The notes: generated from the letters alone by a model not told the origin. Positions 34,396-43,931 are shown, counted from the first letter of the stretch. The stretch: DNA of 64,000 nt from Acidobacteriota bacterium (GCA_016929335.1 JAFGIY010000179.1:1-64000), one strand, 5' to 3'. Numbers and translations are program-made.

Positions 34396-36201
34396 ATGCC
34401 GAAGAATCGAGTAGACTATCTGCATACCGTATGGGTACCCGTAATAGACGGCTGTGCTGGCGAGGATGCCCTGAAGGCTGCCTGCCTCCTGGCTGCCGAT
34501 GTCGTGTTGGTGGGCGTCGTATGTGTGCCGCCCGATCAACCTCTCAGTGCGGGTGCCTATAAAGCGCGGCAGGTGCGCCGCCGCATGCGCGTCTTGAGTG
34601 ATGGGAAACAGGTGCGCTATAAAGCTCAAGTCCACGTGGCCTATCAGCCGTGGAACGATTTGACGAAGGCCATTACAGAAAATGAACCGGATTTGCTGCT
34701 GCTGGACTGGCCGGCGCATATTGACTCCATGGGCGTCACGATTGCCGATACGCTGACGCGTCCTCCCTGCGATGTGGCTCTGGTACGCGGGCCGCTGCCG
34801 GCGGATATTAAAAGGGTGCTGGTTCCAATGCGCGGAGGGCCGCATGCAGAACTGGCTCTGCGCGTCGGACTCAGTACGCGACCGCACAATCTGGAAGCGC
34901 TGCACCTGACGTCACAAAATCCATTGGATTCGGATGTGCCATTTCGAGGCCTGGAACAGGCTTTGAGAAATCTGCCGGAAGTGAGGATGCGGGCCGCCGC
35001 AACCACCGATCCGGCCCAGACCATCCTCGATCATGCAAAGCAGGTCGATCTCATCGTGATGGGGGCCACGGCGCAGCCCATGCGAAGCCGGGCTTCTCTC
35101 GGCGATGTCGCAGATCGAATCCTGAAGGAAGCGGCGGCGGCCGTCATTGCCGTCAAAACACGCCGGCCAATGCCGCATCCCAGGGAAGAAGCGGCCAGTT
35201 CTCAGGCAATTTCCATCCTTGTCGACAAGTGGTTTGCGGAAAATACCTATCACGCGGACGAATTCAAGCTGATCGATCGGCTGGTGGAGCTTAAAGAAAA
35301 ACAAGGCGTGACCATCAGTCTCGCGCTGCCGGCCCTGAATGAAGAAGCTACCGTGGGCAATGTGATTACAACCGTCCGGCACGCGCTTATGGAAAAAGCT
35401 CCTCTGCTGGATGAAATCGTTCTGATCGATTCCGATTCGACCGATCGAACACAGGCCATTGCCGGGGAACTGGGGGTGACAGTTTTCGTGCATCAAAAAT
35501 TGCTGCCGCATCTTGGCGAACGAAGCGGCAAAGGAGAAGCGCTGTGGAAAAGCCTCCTGGTCACGCGCGGAGATATCCTGGTCTGGATTGATACGGACAT
35601 CGTCAACATCCATCCGCGCTTTGTGTTTGGCGTACTCGGACCGATGCTTGTGGATTCCAAGATTCAATTCGTCAAAGGTTTTTATCGCCGCCCGCTTAAG
35701 GTAGGCGATAGGTTGCAGGCGAGCGGCGGCGGTCGCGTGACGGAGCTGACGGCTCGTCCGCTATTGAATCTTTTTTACCCTGAATTGTCCGGTGTGATTC
35801 AGCCGCTGTCCGGCGAATATGGGGGACGCCGCACGGCATTGGAGCAACTGCCCTTCTATTCCGGCTACGGTGTGGAAACGGGCCTGCTGATCGGCATGTT
35901 CGAACGATTCGGACTGAGCAGCATCGCTCAGGTCGATCTTCTGGAGCGCATTCATCACAACCAGTCGCTTGAAGCGCTGAGTAAAATGTCCTTCGCCATT
36001 TTGCAGACCGTCGTGCACAAGCTGGAGCAACGGTATCATCTGGCGATGCTGGAGGATGTCAATAAATCCATGAAGCTGATCCGCTACAAACACAATGCCT
36101 ATTTCCTGGATGTGGAGGAAATTGCCGAACGCGAACGCCCGCCGATGATCGAGCTGGAAGATTATCAAGAATGGATCCGGCAAATAAGGCAGCGGCCGTA
36201 G
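34396..36201 (+). CDS. USP-domain/glucosyl-3-phosphoglycerate synthase fusion
   Basis: 601 residues from the ATG at 34396 (GGTGGAG upstream). Residues about 1-260 contain two universal-stress-protein-like units: the second ends with D-L-I-V-M-G-A-T and then S-L-G-D-V-A-D-R-I-L-K-E, the usual nucleotide-binding end. Residues about 300-600 are a GT81-type glycosyltransferase: I-S-L-A-L-P-A-L-N-E-E, I-D-S-D-S-T-D-R-T, and the metal-binding D-T-D in W-I-D-T-D-I, followed by G-E-Y-G-G-R. Such enzymes join glucose to 3-phosphoglycerate as the first step to glucosylglycerate, a compatible solute made under salt or nitrogen stress. The fusion ties synthesis to a stress-sensing module. The HD-domain gene follows by 58 bp. 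Confidence 0.85.
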   Translation: MPKNRVDYLHTVWVPVIDGCAGEDALKAACLLAADVVLVGVVCVPPDQPLSAGAYKARQVRRRMRVLSDGKQVRYKAQVHVAYQPWNDLTKAITENEPDLLLLDWPAHIDSMGVTIADTLTRPPCDVALVRGPLPADIKRVLVPMRGGPHAELALRVGLSTRPHNLEALHLTSQNPLDSDVPFRGLEQALRNLPEVRMRAAATTDPAQTILDHAKQVDLIVMGATAQPMRSRASLGDVADRILKEAAAAVIAVKTRRPMPHPREEAASSQAISILVDKWFAENTYHADEFKLIDRLVELKEKQGVTISLALPALNEEATVGNVITTVRHALMEKAPLLDEIVLIDSDSTDRTQAIAGELGVTVFVHQKLLPHLGERSGKGEALWKSLLVTRGDILVWIDTDIVNIHPRFVFGVLGPMLVDSKIQFVKGFYRRPLKVGDRLQASGGGRVTELTARPLLNLFYPELSGVIQPLSGEYGGRRTALEQLPFYSGYGVETGLLIGMFERFGLSSIAQVDLLERIHHNQSLEALSKMSFAILQTVVHKLEQRYHLAMLEDVNKSMKLIRYKHNAYFLDVEEIAERERPPMIELEDYQEWIRQIRQRP

Positions 36202-36259
36202 AGGCTGCCCTGGCGCCGATTAAACCCTCGGCCTCGAGCCGGGCTCCGAAAATCCCGAG

Positions 36260-38839
36260 ATGGAAAAAGCCAAAACCAATTCCAAACAATTCTCTCCGGA
36301 GAAGATTTCCCGCAAGGAGGAATTCGCTCTTGTCATGACGGATCCGCGCGCCTTTAAACGCGCCGTGTCCATCAAACTGCTGAACAAATTGATTCCTGAA
36401 TTGAATGCCTTTGAAGAAGATCTGCCGGAGACGGACCCGAATATCTACCGGCCCATGCCTCTAATGGAACATACCTTTGAATCCATTCGGCATGCTTTTG
36501 AATGGATTCAAAGTTTCGGCGCGGAGGAATATCAGGGTAATGAAACAAAATGCAACTCCATGAAATGGATCAACACGGCTTTGTTGTTTCATGACCTGGG
36601 AGAAGTGGCCATCATAAAAGGAACAAACCTGCCGATCTGGTATGACCTTGCTGTTGAATGGAGCAAGAACAAGGAGAGGAATGCCTCAATCTTAAAAGAA
36701 ACCTACCCATTCTTTGGGCTGGAAAGCCCCGAAGCGAGAAATTATATCGGTCATTTAATGCATCCCGAAATTTCTGCATTGCTGGCAGATGATTTTCTCT
36801 CCAGTCTTGGGTGGGATTCCCGTGAAATCAAGATCGTGCAGTTTCTGATCAGAAATCAATCGGTCCTGATTGAGAAGGCAACTTACGGCCGCATCAAAGA
36901 CGGCAGAACTCTTCATGAGGATTTCTATAAGGATATTGATTCCATTGAGAAAGAAACGGGCATCTGCAAGGAAGACCTGCTGAAAATGCTTCAGGTTCTG
37001 CAAATCGCGGACGCAAACGCCGTAAGGGCGGATATGGCGCGGATTCCTCAGGAAACGTTGATTCGGGTTTGGATGGCGTATGACTATATGAGTCTTGTTC
37101 TGATGGTCAGAAGCTCTCCGGCCCGATACAAAGCCTTTATGAATTATAGAGAAGCATTTGGCAGGATACGTCGAGGAAAATCCTTCGGCACCCCGTTTGA
37201 AGAGCTTTTTGACGAATTGCTTCGCCAGATCGAAAAGGAAAACGGCATCCTTGATGAAAATGAAAAAAGGATGCTTGAACAGCATCTGGAGTATTTTGAG
37301 AAATTCAGAATCATCAAAGAAGACCATATCCATATCAACGATCACTTTAACCAGTTGCTTCGGCTTGTTGAGCGGACTTCGGGAAAGCAGCTGTCGGCGG
37401 AAGATATGGCTTTGTTGCTGAAAGGCTACAAGGTTGCTTACCGTTCCCACGACGGCCATTCGCGCCGGCAATTAAAGATCGTTCCTGTCGGTGATGTGCG
37501 CCGAAAGTTTATTGAGCACCCTATCCGAGTGGCCAGGATTATGGTTGAGGTTTTCGGGGTTACTGATCCTCTAGTCCTGGTTACGCTTCTGTTACACGAT
37601 GTTCTGGAAGATACGGATACGAGCCTGGAAGATATCAGAGCGGCATTTCAGAAACATGATAAAAAGGGACGAATTCTCAGAGCGCTCGAATTGCTTACGC
37701 GGCCGGATGCAGAACGGATTAAAAAGCTGCCGCAGCTATTTCAGGAGATTGATTATCTGCAATATGTTGCCGGGTGTCTGACTGCCGGCGACAAAATATT
37801 GCCGGATTTGGAGCTGTTCAATTGGCTGCGGATTATTGTCCCGTTGGCCAAGGCCTCCGATAAGATCCACAACCGCCGCACACTGATGGGTCGGAGACCG
37901 AAGGGACGAATCGAGGAGATTTGCAGGAACGGGAATTCCCTGCTGATGTTCATGGAATCCAGCAGTCTGACGAAGGAACACAAGCTGAAAATCCTGGAGG
38001 AATTTAATAAGAGCCTATTGGAGATATTCAGTCTTATGGATCTTAAGACGAAAGATAATCAGGAGAAGTTTCTTGCATCTTTCAATGTGTTCCTAAGGCG
38101 TTCTATTTATGAAAAACTTGAAGGGACAAACCTCAGCGACAAAGCCGGACAGAAACTCGATGAGTTTGTTGATGAAAGCCATAAAATTTTTGAAAAAACT
38201 CTGGAAGATCCGGCGAAGGATATCAATGTCAGGCTGGTAATATTTGAAAGGCAAACTCTTCCGGAATTTCTTGAAGAAATACAGCTGAATGACAATACGG
38301 CCGCGGAGATCATGGATGAATTCAGCCTGTTCCTGTTTGATGTTTCAGAAGTATCCTGGCTGAAATGCAAAAGGAAAATTCTCAGATTTCAGGAAGTTAT
38401 TCGCCGATATCGGGAAAAGATTAAAGCAGGAGACTGGGAGCCGAAGATACCCGGGATCATAGAAGACCTGGTTCGATATTCACAGGCAGATAATGACGTT
38501 TTGCCGCCCATTATTCGGTCCGGGGCAAAATCGGATATCATTAACCTTCTTTCAAAAGTGCGGTTCGTCAATCTGCTGTATGAAAGATATTTGCGCAACA
38601 ATAAAAAAAGGAAAGAACTGGCGGCCGCCATACTCCCCCGGGTGGCAATGCTGCCTTTGAGACATATCTATTGGTTGGAAGACGACGAAGTCAAGAGCAT
38701 CGATAGAGAATCCGTTGAGGACCGTATTGGGGGGATTGCCGTTACCAGGCAATCCGATGGCCGTTTGTTCATTCGAGTGCAGCGCAGCTTAAGCCGCACG
38801 CTGTCGGCTTTCAGCACTCAGCTTCTTCAACCACGGTGA
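36260..38839 (+). CDS. Tandem HD-domain phosphohydrolase with SpoT-like second domain
   Basis: 859 residues, soluble. The first HD domain has His71 and H-D at 111-112 (L-L-F-H-D-L-G-E-V-A). The second has His420 in E-H-P-I-R-V-A, then L-L-L-H-D-V-L-E-D-T (His446-Asp447), and later A-K-A-S-D-K-I-H-N-R-R-T-L. These three match the hydrolase half of RelA/SpoT proteins (H-P-x-x-V-A, H-D-x-x-E-D-T, L-A-D-R-x-H-N-x-R-T). No synthetase, TGS or ACT domain follows; instead the last 300 residues are helical and charged. A ppGpp or related nucleotide hydrolase is the best inference. It lies 58 bp after the stress-linked GpgS fusion and probably shares its transcript. Confidence 0.8.
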   Translation: MEKAKTNSKQFSPEKISRKEEFALVMTDPRAFKRAVSIKLLNKLIPELNAFEEDLPETDPNIYRPMPLMEHTFESIRHAFEWIQSFGAEEYQGNETKCNSMKWINTALLFHDLGEVAIIKGTNLPIWYDLAVEWSKNKERNASILKETYPFFGLESPEARNYIGHLMHPEISALLADDFLSSLGWDSREIKIVQFLIRNQSVLIEKATYGRIKDGRTLHEDFYKDIDSIEKETGICKEDLLKMLQVLQIADANAVRADMARIPQETLIRVWMAYDYMSLVLMVRSSPARYKAFMNYREAFGRIRRGKSFGTPFEELFDELLRQIEKENGILDENEKRMLEQHLEYFEKFRIIKEDHIHINDHFNQLLRLVERTSGKQLSAEDMALLLKGYKVAYRSHDGHSRRQLKIVPVGDVRRKFIEHPIRVARIMVEVFGVTDPLVLVTLLLHDVLEDTDTSLEDIRAAFQKHDKKGRILRALELLTRPDAERIKKLPQLFQEIDYLQYVAGCLTAGDKILPDLELFNWLRIIVPLAKASDKIHNRRTLMGRRPKGRIEEICRNGNSLLMFMESSSLTKEHKLKILEEFNKSLLEIFSLMDLKTKDNQEKFLASFNVFLRRSIYEKLEGTNLSDKAGQKLDEFVDESHKIFEKTLEDPAKDINVRLVIFERQTLPEFLEEIQLNDNTAAEIMDEFSLFLFDVSEVSWLKCKRKILRFQEVIRRYREKIKAGDWEPKIPGIIEDLVRYSQADNDVLPPIIRSGAKSDIINLLSKVRFVNLLYERYLRNNKKRKELAAAILPRVAMLPLRHIYWLEDDEVKSIDRESVEDRIGGIAVTRQSDGRLFIRVQRSLSRTLSAFSTQLLQPR

Positions 38840-38920
38840 TGGGTCACGGCCATATGTTGCAGGAAGAAGGCTATTTCTTTTCTCCGGGCCTCCTCTCGCC
38901 GGCGATGCGATGAATTGCCG

Positions 38921-40999
38921 TTAACCGAGCCTGCCTTTGGTTTGCATGACGTCAGCCGCTTTCTTTAAGCCCATGTCTTCAAGAGTTTTTCTTGTCGGCC
39001 AGCCGTTGGCCGTATTGAAACCCTCGAAGGCATAAAACCTGGTCTTCCATTCTTCAAATCTGGCACGATCCAGTTTCCGGCTTTCACCTTCCGAGTAGGA
39101 CCATTTTTTAGCTTTATGGTCGTACATCGGCATCAGATCTCCTTTAATGCTTTGCTCATAGATATAAGCCGGAAAGACCTCCATGTCCCGGTGCCTGCCC
39201 TGTATTGTCCAGATTGCCCGGTCCAGGGTGAAGATCTTCCGTCCAAGTTCCATGCCGTCGGCAAATGTTATGTTCCTGCCGGTAACGGCATTGAAGAATT
39301 TTGGTTCAGCCTCAGGCGTCGGACCCTTGTAGTCTGCGGTATTGTTGGTGAAACACATGGGCCATCGCCAGCCGCAAAAACCGTTGGATCCGATCCAGAA
39401 TTTCTCGTAGTGCTTGATCCAGGCGACCTGCTTGACTTTATGTTCGGAGTAAATCCCCGTTGGCCCGTCGCTGTAATCAAGCATGAAGGCGTCCCCCTGG
39501 TAGGGAATCATTGCATCTGCCGTAATCTGAGCAGCCTGCTCGGCTGTCAGGTACGGTTCTTTGTTGGCCATCTGGAATGCCACCGGAGTCCAGTGGAGAG
39601 GATAATTGGCGATGTTGTGCAGCATCAGATCCCTTTCGCCCAGCAGAGATCCAAATCCCCATTCCGCTTCCGTTCTGGGATCATAGTGATTCGCGGTGCC
39701 CCAATAAGCCAGATTCAATTTTCCGCTGGCGCTATCTTCCTCATACGTTCCCCATTTCTTCGCAGCTCTGGCGAGCCCCTCGGTCAAATCCTTGCCGATC
39801 CCCGTGCGTGTGCTGATCTGCCTCATAAACATGTCCAGGAATCCCATTGTGCCAAACTGATCCATCGGCAGATCGCATTCGATCTTCTTACCTTTGCCGA
39901 GAAGTCCGCGTTTGTAGAGATCCTGGACGTAGCCCTGCATAGGCATAAACTGCCAGTGACCCAGGCCATATTTCTGCATCAGGTCGTTGCCCTGGCGCGT
40001 AAGTTTCAGGCTTGCGCCCTCAAGCCTGACGGCAGCAGTACCGGCGCAGACCGATTCATTGCTGTCCGCGCTGGCCAGACGCTGGCGGCAGGCTCTGGGG
40101 CAGGAAGCGCAGGCTGCTGCGCGCGCAGGCACGAGGGGAAGAGCATTGGCGCCGAAATCCGGATTATTCGTGACATTTGCGCCGGCTGGGGAGCCGTTTA
40201 TCCAGAAGAACATCCCGCCTACCATGTCTTTCCTTCGCGGATCGTCCACGTCATATAGAAATTGACGGAACCATAACCGGGCTTCCATGAATGCCTTGGG
40301 ATCGGCAATAGGTACACTTCCCGTGCCGATGACGCTGATTGCCTTGAGATTTTTCGAGCCGAAGACTCCGCCAAAGCCGCCCAGCGCAGCTTGAGAGCCG
40401 GGACCATGCAGGAGGGCGCCCAGGCGACTCCTGTTCTCTCCGGCCAGTCCGCAGCAGACTACGGCTGGAATCTGCGTGGTATAGCTGTCGGCCAACTCTG
40501 CCCATTCGCCGTATTTCAGGCGGGGCATCACGCGCCGCGAGATTTCTTCCTGGGTATCCCATGTGTCCATTCCCCAGATTCCGTCGGCGCTTTCAATCTT
40601 GACCTGATCGTTGGCAATATTGATCCAGACCGGAGCATTTGCCGCTCCCTCGACCACAATGCCGTCCCAGCCGGCATATTTGAGTTGGGCCGTAAAGCGC
40701 CCGCCGAAATTGCTGTGTGCAAACCATTCGATGGGATATAGCATGGGTCCCAAACCCTGCACTTCGCATCGCCCCGAACCGGGCATGAAGGTGCCGGCAA
40801 ACGGATGGGCCATCATGATGATGAGGTTCCGGGGATCGAATGCTTCAAACGGAAGCTGATCGCCGACAAGGTCGAAGAATAGGGCAGAGCCCATTCCGTG
40901 ACCGCCGCCGTATTCTTCATACTTTTCTGTAGGAATAGTACTGGTCGATTTATTGGTCAGGTTAACCCTGAGGATTTTTCCCGTATATCCACCTTTCAT
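38921..40999 (-). CDS. Tungsten-type aldehyde:ferredoxin oxidoreductase family protein
   Basis: 692 residues. The start G-Y-T-G-K-I-L-R-V-N-L and Y-G-G-G-H-G-M-G-S-A-L are the family N-terminus. The central part binds bis-molybdopterin tungsten (C-C-G-L-A-G-E-N-R-S-R-L-G, then G-G-F-G-G-V-F-G-S-K-N-L-K-A). Cys297, Cys300, Cys304 (C-A-S-C-P-R-A-C) and probably Cys549 ligate the [4Fe-4S] cluster. It has no signal peptide, so it is cytoplasmic. AOR-family members oxidise aldehydes to acids with ferredoxin, or act in aromatic-ring reduction (BamB); this one cannot be assigned. AGGAGG precedes the ATG. It diverges from the predicted selenoprotein gene across 225 bp. Confidence 0.88.
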   Translation of the reverse strand: MKGGYTGKILRVNLTNKSTSTIPTEKYEEYGGGHGMGSALFFDLVGDQLPFEAFDPRNLIIMMAHPFAGTFMPGSGRCEVQGLGPMLYPIEWFAHSNFGGRFTAQLKYAGWDGIVVEGAANAPVWINIANDQVKIESADGIWGMDTWDTQEEISRRVMPRLKYGEWAELADSYTTQIPAVVCCGLAGENRSRLGALLHGPGSQAALGGFGGVFGSKNLKAISVIGTGSVPIADPKAFMEARLWFRQFLYDVDDPRRKDMVGGMFFWINGSPAGANVTNNPDFGANALPLVPARAAACASCPRACRQRLASADSNESVCAGTAAVRLEGASLKLTRQGNDLMQKYGLGHWQFMPMQGYVQDLYKRGLLGKGKKIECDLPMDQFGTMGFLDMFMRQISTRTGIGKDLTEGLARAAKKWGTYEEDSASGKLNLAYWGTANHYDPRTEAEWGFGSLLGERDLMLHNIANYPLHWTPVAFQMANKEPYLTAEQAAQITADAMIPYQGDAFMLDYSDGPTGIYSEHKVKQVAWIKHYEKFWIGSNGFCGWRWPMCFTNNTADYKGPTPEAEPKFFNAVTGRNITFADGMELGRKIFTLDRAIWTIQGRHRDMEVFPAYIYEQSIKGDLMPMYDHKAKKWSYSEGESRKLDRARFEEWKTRFYAFEGFNTANGWPTRKTLEDMGLKKAADVMQTKGRLG

Positions 41000-41115
41000 T
41001 GCCGTCCCTCCTATTCCTTTGCCTTGGATTTTGAAAAACGTTAGTCAAATTCTATCCCAGGTTGAGGCAATGAGGCTCCGAAATCTTTCAGCGTTCGCTT
41101 TATTCGGTTTTCCTG

Positions 41116-41166
41116 GAGTCTTCGAGACTTTGAGTCTTAGAGTAAACCTCCAAGACTCGAAGATTC
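41116..41166. promoter_or_regulatory. Inverted repeat in the AOR/selenoprotein divergent promoter region
   Basis: GAGTCTTCGAG (41116-41126) and CTCGAAGATTC (41156-41166) are reverse complements with one mismatch, and similar AGTCTT/AAGACT words lie between them. The location between two divergent starts makes a shared operator plausible. Confidence 0.35.
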
Positions 41167-41224
41167 TGAGTGTCGGTTCACCAATCATGCTATAAACTTT
41201 AATTCATCTTGGGAGGAGGTAGAA

Positions 41225-42988
41225 ATGAAACCAAAGCCGCTATTGTCGAGTTGCCTTTTGGTGGCAGCTATCCTGATTCTCTCCGGTATTGCACCGGTGC
41301 AAGCCCAGCGTGATACTGCCGTTTCCAAGGACAAATTAGTCACTGTTCTGAATCCGGCAGTCACAGAGAAGCTTGCGGCGCGGGTACCACTGGCATCCCG
41401 GCTAAATTCTCTGGAAGGCAAAACCGTCTACCTGGTGGACCTGAACTACGAAGGAATCGGAGGAACACCGGTGATGGTGGAGATGCAGGCGTGGTTTGCC
41501 AGGAACATGCCCGGTGTAAAGGCTATTTATAAGCTTAAACGAGGCAATTATGTGGAGGATGACACGGCGCTATGGAAAGAAATAGCTGCCAACAAGGGGA
41601 ATGCGGCAATCCTCGGGGTCGCCGGCTGATGGGGCTGCCTCGCGGCCGTGAGCCGTTTCTCGGGAGCTTTGGAAAGACAGTATGGCATCCCCACCGCGTC
41701 GCTTGCGAATGAGAACATCGTATCCTTCGGGCTTGGCGACCATTTTAGATACAGCACCGGCATGCCCCTCCGTTTCGTCGGGATGCCGTATCCGTTTACA
41801 GGTATCAAAAAAGAAAACCTGCAAGCCTATCTCGAAGGCAAAGATAATGTCAGCGGCAAGCCGATCATGCAGGCGATCGCGGACTGTCTGACAAAACCTC
41901 TGACCGCTGAAGAAAAAAAGACGGATGTTCCACCGGAAGCAGTGCCCGAATCCAGATTTCTACCTCCGGATACGGAAGATAATCTGCAACGCCTGTTTAA
42001 GGACAAACATTGGACCGACTATACTCCGGTGCTGCTCCCGACGGAGGAGAGAGTGGCCGCGATGCTGAAAGGCACCAGCCACAAGCCGGATGAACTGGTT
42101 AAAAAAGAATCCGGCACCTTTGGAACTTCACGTCCCTTCACCGTGGAAAAGGTTGCCATCATCGCCGTCATGGCGGGCGCCAAACCCGATTATCTGCCCG
42201 TGATTCTGGCACTTGCCAGCCAGGTCCCGTATATGGATTCCACCACCTCCAATGCGACGTTTGTACTGGTGAACGGCCCCATCCGCAAAAAGATCGGCAT
42301 GAATTCGGGCATCGGCGCCTTAGGTCCGAATGCCGAGGCGAATTCGGTCATCGGGCGGGCGATGGTCCTGATGCATAAAATACTCCAGGGCTATCGGGAA
42401 GGGGTGAGCGGCTTTTCCTCCCTCAGTAATCCATTGCTTTACAGCTACATGCCCATAGCCGAAAACGAAGAGGCACTTCCGGAAGGATGGAAACCTGTCC
42501 ACGTACAGATGGGTCGTAAAGCTGAGGAAAGCGTCGTCACGCTGTTTTCGGGCTGGAACTTCGTGAATTGTTCCGGTTCGGTCGTGGAACACTATGCGCC
42601 GCAGCTTTTAATGCGTGATTTTACACGCGTGCTGGCGGCAATGGGATCTGCAACAATCATCATGGATCCGTCCGTCGCCTATCAGCTTAAAAACACGCAG
42701 GAATTCGAAACCAAAGAAGCCCTTGCGGAATGGCTCTCGAAGAACGCGGAAACCACCGCGGGAACCTATTGGGCAAATTCCATCGCTTCGGGCATGATGG
42801 GTCCACTTGGCAAACAGGGTCTCGAACCGTATGCAGGCTGGCAAAAAGCCTCTAGTGACACATTGATAAAACACCTCCCGAATCCGCGAAATATCAGGAC
42901 GATTGTGGCGGGAGGAGAGACGGCAAGCGTCTGGTTCATCACCGATTTCATGGCGGGACGGGGGGTATCAATCGATGCCTGGAGATAA
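41225..42988 (+). CDS. Exported UGSC-like selenoprotein (in-frame TGA read as Sec135)
   Basis: One frame runs from the ATG at 41225 (GGGAGGAGG upstream) to 42988 and is broken only by a TGA at 41627-41629. Read as selenocysteine, the product has 587 residues: signal peptide (about 1-28, cut after V-Q-A-Q), an N-terminal redox domain with L-G-V-A-G-U-W-G-C-L (Sec135, Cys138), and a C-terminal domain from about 265 with L-P-T-E-E-R-V-A-A-M-L, E-K-V-A-I-I-A-V-M-A-G and N-G-P-I-R-K-K-I-G-M-N-S-G. These match what I recall of the UGSC family of (seleno)proteins, where U/C-x-x-C sits at the same place. The alternative, two separate proteins, would need a GTG restart at 41648 without RBS. The reaction is unknown; a thiol/selenol redox role outside the cytoplasm is inferred. 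Confidence 0.8.
41627..41660 (+). promoter_or_regulatory. Candidate SECIS stem-loop after the TGA
   Basis: Directly after TGA, GGCTGC (41633-41638) can pair with GCGGCC (41642-41647) around CTC. Alternatively, GG (41633-41634) with CC (41653-41654) plus CTCG (41639-41642) with TGAG (41649-41652) frame the loop CGGCCG. Bacterial SECIS elements lie in this position. Which fold forms cannot be settled by eye. Confidence 0.5.
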
Positions 42989-43187
42989 TTCAATGAAACG
43001 ATTCCGTTGAAGCGGGATTGTCATGCCGGGATTATCGATCAGCTATTGCTTGATTGCGTCAGCCTATACCAAAAAGCCGTGGATGACTTTTGGGGGCAAA
43101 TGTAATAGGGTATGATTCAGCTGTTTTGATTCATCTGAATTCCCGAAGCAGGAATCCCGGGATTGGGACCCTTCAAGGAGATCCGCT

Positions 43188-43931
43188 ATGGCCGATTCCA
43201 AGAAATCCGGAAATAGGAAAGAAAAGGTTTTAAGACGTGAATTTCTCGCCAGTGGCGGCGCCGCAATCGCGGCTGGGGCACTGGGAGTATGCGCTTCCGA
43301 ATCCACGGCGACTGCATTAACTGAAGCAGTGACTCCCGCAGCACAAACATATGCGCCGTCTGCCGGATATATTGTCTATGACAGCAGGCTCTGTTTCGGA
43401 TGCCAAAGCTGCATGTTTGCCTGTTCAATGACTCACGAAGGGGAAGGAAATCCCTCGACTTCGAGAATCCAGATCATCCGCGATGCTCCGTCGTTCACCA
43501 AGTATCCCTATGACATCGTTATGTCGGTATGCCGGCAATGCGTTACGCCATTATGCGTACAGAACTGCCCGACAGGCGCCTGCCACGTGGATGCCGCCCA
43601 CGGCAATGTCAGGAGAATCGATGCGAAAAAGTGCATCGGATGCAAGCGCTGCATTCAGTCCTGTCCGCAAAGGCCCCACCGGACCGTCTGGAATCCTGTT
43701 GCCAGGAAATCCACCAAATGCGACTTATGCGTGGACGCACCCTTTTGGAGCAAGCAGGGAGGCCCTGACGGACATCAAGCCTGTGTGGAAGTCTGCCCGG
43801 CAAAGGCCCTTAAGCTTGTAAAAGAAGCTCCTTTGCAAACGGACGTTGCCGGATATGACGTTAATCTGGCGCCCCCGCCGACGCCCAAACCCAAGTTTTC
43901 CATGCCGGGGCAAGAAAGTAAGGCACCATGA
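43188..43931 (+). CDS. Tat-exported four-[4Fe-4S]-cluster electron-transfer protein
   Basis: 247 residues. The Tat motif L-R-R-E-F-L-A-S-G-G is followed by a hydrophobic stretch. The mature protein has the DmsB/HybA/PhsB-type Cys pattern: C-F-G-C-Q-S-C-M-F-A-C, C-R-Q-C-V-T-P-L-C-V-Q-N-C, C-I-G-C-K-R-C-I-Q-S-C, and C-D-L-C ... C-V-E-V-C-P, enough for four [4Fe-4S] clusters. Such proteins carry electrons between a periplasmic catalytic subunit and quinone or cytochromes. No molybdopterin subunit with a Tat signal is near. Candidates to partner it are the exported selenoprotein 199 bp upstream or the exported flavoprotein at 50619. RBS: AAGGAG. Confidence 0.85.
   Translation: MADSKKSGNRKEKVLRREFLASGGAAIAAGALGVCASESTATALTEAVTPAAQTYAPSAGYIVYDSRLCFGCQSCMFACSMTHEGEGNPSTSRIQIIRDAPSFTKYPYDIVMSVCRQCVTPLCVQNCPTGACHVDAAHGNVRRIDAKKCIGCKRCIQSCPQRPHRTVWNPVARKSTKCDLCVDAPFWSKQGGPDGHQACVEVCPAKALKLVKEAPLQTDVAGYDVNLAPPPTPKPKFSMPGQESKAP

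Noticed and set aside
38921-40999. BamB-type benzoyl-CoA reductase subunit
   Set aside because: It belongs to the same superfamily, but no bamC-I genes are nearby, so only the AOR family can be claimed.
41648-42988. Separate protein starting at the GTG after the TGA
   Set aside because: No RBS precedes the GTG, the frame is continuous with the upstream ORF, and the residues across the TGA belong to one domain.
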